Of a DNA stretch of 64,000 bases, positions 60,344 through 64,000 are shown piece by piece. A program made the translations under genes and the position numbers. Within the stretch, counting starts at the first letter, position 1; each line of letters starts with the position of its first letter. This DNA comes from Kribbella sp. VKM Ac-2568 (GTDB lineage Bacteria; Actinomycetota; Actinomycetes; Propionibacteriales; Kribbellaceae). Below the pieces are notes generated by a model. That model had not been told where the DNA came from. It did no database searches and saw only the letters and a program-made list of their open reading frames with translations. The stretch lies in assembly GCF_004345365.1 (NCBI RefSeq), contig NZ_SLVF01000007.1, forward strand, positions 310,001-374,000, given 5' to 3'.

Positions 60344-61146
60344 CCGCCGCCCCCAAGCTGAGGATCCTTCGCGTACTGCGGGTCCTGGTCGCCCGGGAGA
60401 TCTCCCTGGTCCTGCACTACCGCTGGTGGCTGGCCATGATGCAGCTCAGCAACATCATCGCGCCGGCGATCTCCTTGCTCGTCTGGCGCGGAGCCATCGC
60501 GCAAGGGGCGACGCCACCGGTCTCCGAGTCCTTCCTCACCACCTACCTCGTGCTGGTCAGCCTCGTCTCCATGCTCACCTCCAGCTGGACCTCGGGTTTC
60601 CTTGCCGCCGGCATCCGGTTGGGCGAGCTGAACTCCTGGCTCGTCCGGCCGTGCTCGACCCACGTCAACGGCCTGGCCAACAACGTGGCCGAGAAGCTGA
60701 TGAAGCTGACGTTGCTCGCTCCGCTGGCGGTCGCCCTCGGCCTCCTCTTCCGCGACAAGGTCGCCCTGCCGCCGCCCGGTCTGCGGTGGATCGCCTTCCT
60801 GGTTGCTCTGTTCATGGCCGCGGGAATGACCTTCGCGCTCGATGTGGTGATCGGCTCGCTGGCCTTCTGGTTCGAGGATGTCTCCGCGATCGACAGGCTG
60901 CGGCAACTGCTCGCCAGAACGTTATCCGGGGCACTGATTCCCCTCGCGCTCTTCCCCGCCGCGTTCTCCGGGTTCCTGACCGCACAGCCGTTCCGCTTCA
61001 TGGTGTCCTTTCCGCTGGAAGTGCTGCTGGGCAGGCCATCCGATGAAAGCTACCTCCTGGCCGTCGGCTGGTTCACGACCTTCCTCGGGGCGGCCGTCGT
61101 GATCTGGCGGATCGGTCTGCGCAACTACCAGGGAGCCGGCGCATGA
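60340..61146 (+). CDS. ABC-2 permease subunit 1 (COG4587-like)
   Basis: A 268-residue membrane protein with six helices; blocks LVAREISLVLHYRWWLAMMQ, LGELNSWLVRPCSTHVNGLA and FPAAFSGFLTAQPFRFMVSF fit the ABC-2 subunit that pairs with COG4586 ATPases. Coupled by ATGA at both ends (60340-60343, 61143-61146). Confidence 0.9.
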   Translation: MTAAPKLRILRVLRVLVAREISLVLHYRWWLAMMQLSNIIAPAISLLVWRGAIAQGATPPVSESFLTTYLVLVSLVSMLTSSWTSGFLAAGIRLGELNSWLVRPCSTHVNGLANNVAEKLMKLTLLAPLAVALGLLFRDKVALPPPGLRWIAFLVALFMAAGMTFALDVVIGSLAFWFEDVSAIDRLRQLLARTLSGALIPLALFPAAFSGFLTAQPFRFMVSFPLEVLLGRPSDESYLLAVGWFTTFLGAAVVIWRIGLRNYQGAGA

Positions 61147-61922
61147 GGAGGTTCGCGCGCCTGTGGTGGAGCTGCTTCGTGCAGGCGATCAGGCGGGATC
61201 TGCAGTTCCGCAGTCAGACGATCATCACCGCGGTCTCGTCGACGACCGAGCTCATCCTGGGCGTCATCCCGGTCCTGATCCTCGCCGACGTCTCGGCCAC
61301 GGCCGTCGGCTGGAACGGACCACTGACCCTGGTAGTGGTCGGCCTGTACGGCGCTTGCACCGGGCTGATGGACTGCTTCGTGGCGCCGAATGTCCGCCGG
61401 ATCGACGGCTACGTCCGCCGCGGCGAGCTCGACCTGATCCTGATCCGTCCGGTGAATGCCCAGCTCTACGCGACGCTGAGGTGGATGGAGCCGGCAGAGC
61501 TCGGCCGGGTCGTCACGGGACTCGGGCTAGCGGTTGCGGGCGCCCATGCGGCTCACCTCTCGCCGAGCCCCGGTCTGCTGCTCGTTGCCCTGCTCTGGAT
61601 GGCGATCGGCTTCGTCGGCTTCAGCCTACTCTGGGCGAACCTCGCGTACCTCGCCTTCTGGGTCGACAGCGCGGAACCCGTCAACGAGGTCGCCCAGCAA
61701 CTCCGGGAAGCAGGCAAGTATCCCCTCGCCTACTTCCCGAAAACGGTCCAGCTGATCCTGGCGACGATCGTCCCGGCCGGGCTGATCGCGGCCGTGCCAA
61801 CCGGCGTTCTGACTGGTTCCACCGCCGCGATCTCCCTGGCGATTCTGCTGCTGGCGGCCGGCTTCACGCTCACCGTCGTGCACTGGCGCGTCGCCGGCCG
61901 CCGCTACAGCAGCGCGAGCTAG
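61143..61922 (+). CDS. ABC-2 permease subunit 2 (COG3694-like)
   Basis: A 259-residue membrane protein with six helices; DLQFRSQTIITAVSSTTELI, IDGYVRRGELDLILIRPVNA and EAGKYPLAYFPKTVQLILAT are typical of the second subunit of this exporter. Its 3' end overlaps the alpha-galactosidase gene by four bases on the opposite strand. Confidence 0.9.
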   Translation: MRRFARLWWSCFVQAIRRDLQFRSQTIITAVSSTTELILGVIPVLILADVSATAVGWNGPLTLVVVGLYGACTGLMDCFVAPNVRRIDGYVRRGELDLILIRPVNAQLYATLRWMEPAELGRVVTGLGLAVAGAHAAHLSPSPGLLLVALLWMAIGFVGFSLLWANLAYLAFWVDSAEPVNEVAQQLREAGKYPLAYFPKTVQLILATIVPAGLIAAVPTGVLTGSTAAISLAILLLAAGFTLTVVHWRVAGRRYSSAS

Positions 61923-64000
61923 GAGTTTGCGGACAGGATCTGGTTGACGTCGATGGCCTGAACTTCCAGCAGGATCGCGTTTTCGGGCCACTGCGTCGGC
62001 ACCTGTAAGCCGACCGCGGCGAGGGCTGCGCCGTTGAGCTCCACCCGGCCGCCGTCGACCCACCACGGCGCCGAGTTGCGCGGCTCCGGGCCGGGGGTGG
62101 CGACCTTGCTCACCCGATACGTCCGGTTCGGGTCGAGCCCGGGCAGCCGGACGCGGCCGACATCGGAGGTGACCGACTGGGCCATCTGTACGGCGGAGTA
62201 GACGGCGCGGGATCCGTCCTGCGCGACGACGCCGTGCAGCAGGAAGTCGTCCGAACCACGGTCGGCCCGGACCACCCGGCCGGTGTGCAGCAGCGGCCGG
62301 AGTTCCTTGTGCAGCGCGACCCACCCTGCCAGCTCGGCGCGCTCCTCAGGAGTCGCCGCGCTGATGTCCCACTCGATGCCGAAGTGGCCGAACAACGCGG
62401 TCGTCGCCCGGAACGCCAGGCTCTGGGTCCGGCCCGTGGTGTGCGCCTTCGGTGGGCCGACGTGGCAGCCGATCAGCTCCGGCGGCAGCAGCATCTGGGT
62501 CCAGCGCTGGATCTTCTGCCGCTCCAGGGCGTCGTTGCTGTCGCTGCCCCAGACCCGGTCGGTCCGCTCCAGGATGCCGAGGTCGACGCGAGCCCCACCG
62601 GACGAGCAGGACTCGATCTCCAGGCCGGGGTGGCGGCGTTTGAGCTCGTCGAGCAGCCGGTACACGCCCAGCGTCTGCTCGTGGATCCCGGCGGTGCCGG
62701 TCTGCTGGTTGCCCCCGTCAACGAAGTCGCGGTTGTGGTCCCACTTGAGGTAGGAGATGTCGTACTCGTTCAGCAGACTGTCCAGCCGCTCCAGCAGGTA
62801 TTCGTAGGCCTCGGGGATGCCCAGGTTGAGCCCCTGCTGGTGGCGTGCGGTCGGCGGCATCCGGTTGCCGGTGGCAAGGATCCAGTCCGGGTGCTCACGG
62901 GCCAGGTCGGAGTCGGGGTTGACCATCTCCGGCTCGACCCAGAGGCCGAACTGCAGCCCCAGCCCGGTGACATGGTTCACCAATGGGTGCAGCCCCTTCG
63001 GCCAGATCCCCTCGTCGACGTACCAGTCGCCGAGCCCGGCGTGGTCGTCGCGGCGGCCGCGGAACCAGCCGTCGTCGAGCACGAAGCGCTCGGCTCCCAC
63101 CTCGGCGGCCGCGTCGGCGAGTGCCTTCAGCTTGTCGAGGTCCAGGTCGAAGTACACGGCCTCCCAGGTGTTCAGCACCACCGGGCGGTCGGTCTTCGGG
63201 TGCGTCTCCCGCGCCCGCAGGTACTCGTGGAATCGCGTCGACACCCGGTCGAGGCCAACGCCGTACGAGCCGTAGATCCAGGGGGTGGCATAGGAGCCTT
63301 GCGCTTCGAGACGGCCCTCGCCGGGGAGGAGGAGCTCGCCGCCGCCGATCACGGCGTACCCGCTCATGCCGCGTTCGGCGTACGAGCGGTGGTTGCCGCT
63401 CCAGGCGGTGTGGACGGCCCAGATCTCGCCGGAGCCGAAGTCGAAGCCGCGGGTGCCGGCGATCAGCAGCAGAGTGGCGTCGGCGCCGGTGCGGCCGCGG
63501 CGGTTGTCGCGGATGTGCGCGCCCTGGGTGAACGCGTGCCGCTGCGGGACGCGCTCGCCGATGTGCCGGCCGGTCATGTCGAGCAGTTCGGTCGCCTCGG
63601 TCGGCACCGGCAGCGCGAGCACCAGCCCGTCGACCGTGTACGCCGAATCGCCGGTGTTCGTGAGCTCGGCCTTCGTCCGGATCAGGCCGGAATCCGTCAG
63701 CTCGATGGTGAGGTCGACCTTCAGACCAGCCTGCTGGTCCGACGCCTGGACCTGGACCGTGTTCCCGGTCTGCTCGACAGCGGTCAGCTGGAACGACGCG
63801 GAGAAGTCGTGGCCGTCGCGGTGCCCGTTGAGCCCGGGCAGGCCGAACCAGCCGGCGGAGTACTCGGGGATGATCGCGACCGGCAGGTTGTCGTCGAGCC
63901 CGTTGCCGGCCTGGACCGCGCCGGCGCCCCGGCGGAGATCGGCCAGCGCGGCCTCGTCCATGGCTCCCAGGTCCGCACCCCAGTGCAGGACGGACGGAAG
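61919..64000 (-). CDS. Alpha-galactosidase (GH36), 5' end outside window
   Basis: Hydrolyses alpha-1,6-galactosides such as melibiose and raffinose. About 693 residues are visible and the frame is open to base 64000; the residues LPSVLHWGADLGA precede an internal ATG at 63959-63961, so that ATG is not the start. The GH36 barrel shows LDDGWFRGRRDDHAGLGDW (split), EPEMVNPDSDL, YLKWDHNRDF (Asp nucleophile near 62738), SCSSGGARVDLGILERTD and DSNDALERQKIQ (region of the acid/base Asp). No signal peptide can be judged. The size suits tetrameric bacterial enzymes of about 710-730 residues. Confidence 0.93.
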   Translation of the reverse strand, partial: LPSVLHWGADLGAMDEAALADLRRGAGAVQAGNGLDDNLPVAIIPEYSAGWFGLPGLNGHRDGHDFSASFQLTAVEQTGNTVQVQASDQQAGLKVDLTIELTDSGLIRTKAELTNTGDSAYTVDGLVLALPVPTEATELLDMTGRHIGERVPQRHAFTQGAHIRDNRRGRTGADATLLLIAGTRGFDFGSGEIWAVHTAWSGNHRSYAERGMSGYAVIGGGELLLPGEGRLEAQGSYATPWIYGSYGVGLDRVSTRFHEYLRARETHPKTDRPVVLNTWEAVYFDLDLDKLKALADAAAEVGAERFVLDDGWFRGRRDDHAGLGDWYVDEGIWPKGLHPLVNHVTGLGLQFGLWVEPEMVNPDSDLAREHPDWILATGNRMPPTARHQQGLNLGIPEAYEYLLERLDSLLNEYDISYLKWDHNRDFVDGGNQQTGTAGIHEQTLGVYRLLDELKRRHPGLEIESCSSGGARVDLGILERTDRVWGSDSNDALERQKIQRWTQMLLPPELIGCHVGPPKAHTTGRTQSLAFRATTALFGHFGIEWDISAATPEERAELAGWVALHKELRPLLHTGRVVRADRGSDDFLLHGVVAQDGSRAVYSAVQMAQSVTSDVGRVRLPGLDPNRTYRVSKVATPGPEPRNSAPWWVDGGRVELNGAALAAVGLQVPTQWPENAILLEVQAIDVNQILSANS

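Overview
The window is chromosomal DNA from a high-GC actinomycete. Dense C/G third positions, many GTG starts, DesK- and OmpR-type two-component systems, DUF1707, DUF3039, MmyB-type and mini-circle (DUF664) families, and a homogentisate route with no glutathione enzyme nearby all fit Nocardioidaceae/Kribbellaceae. A Kribbella-like species is my best guess, an inference from gene flavour rather than a database match. I saw no tRNA, rRNA, insertion sequence, prophage or CRISPR array. Both ends cut a gene: an APH-family kinase at the left and a GH36 alpha-galactosidase at the right.

Layout. 1-7.3 kb: kinase fragment, peptidase S51, a truncated DUF664 remnant in frame behind nicotinamidase pncA, an SDR gene with a double palindromic operator, a broken VOC-like gene, a Tat-exported 5'-nucleotidase, a polysaccharide deacetylase and a membrane protein. 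7.7-11.1 kb: tyrosine/homogentisate catabolism, with hmgA divergent from a coupled pair of an uncharacterised protein and fahA. 11.2-15.0 kb: a large secreted GH101 endo-alpha-N-acetylgalactosaminidase. 15.1-17.8 kb: a lipoprotein/response regulator/histidine kinase operon with a long inverted repeat between the last two genes. 18-24.6 kb: FAD-linked oxidase, small secreted protein, hpd (4-hydroxyphenylpyruvate dioxygenase) divergent from an AsnC regulator, IclR regulator, MFS exporter. 24.7-31.3 kb: small zinc-binding proteins, SDR/MmyB-type regulator pair, superfamily II helicase plus Uma2 nuclease, DUF3039 behind two inverted DnaA boxes, then about 0.8 kb of degenerate repeats.

30.8-38.1 kb: malic enzyme/VanZ/YqgE operon and a LacI regulator facing an RbsABC-type sugar importer. 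38.3-42 kb: CaiB-type CoA transferase, ArsR/SRPBCC pair, alpha/beta hydrolase. 42-50 kb: two large multi-pass membrane proteins, a MerR regulator whose perfect operator resembles a site before the second membrane operon, a secreted repeat protein broken by an in-frame TAG, and a Baeyer-Villiger-type monooxygenase divergent from its TetR regulator. 50-54.6 kb: EamA exporter, then ABC-2 exporter plus DesK/DesR-like two-component system in one run. 54.7-64 kb: sulfite-oxidase-like molybdoenzyme, RDD protein, DUF1707/four-TM protein/multicopper oxidase operon, three-gene COG4586-type exporter, and the alpha-galactosidase.

How the parts connect. Tyrosine breakdown is complete except for a recognisable maleylacetoacetate isomerase: hpd makes homogentisate, hmgA opens the ring, fahA cleaves fumarylacetoacetate, and an unknown protein sits where the isomerase might be expected. 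Carbohydrate scavenging (GH101, GH36, deacetylase, sugar importer) fits a soil saprophyte. Many neighbours are translationally coupled through ATGA or GTGA overlaps, which defines the operons well. The most unusual non-coding structure is the 162-nt inverted repeat inside the two-component operon; a GTACTGCGG nonamer also recurs far more often than composition predicts.
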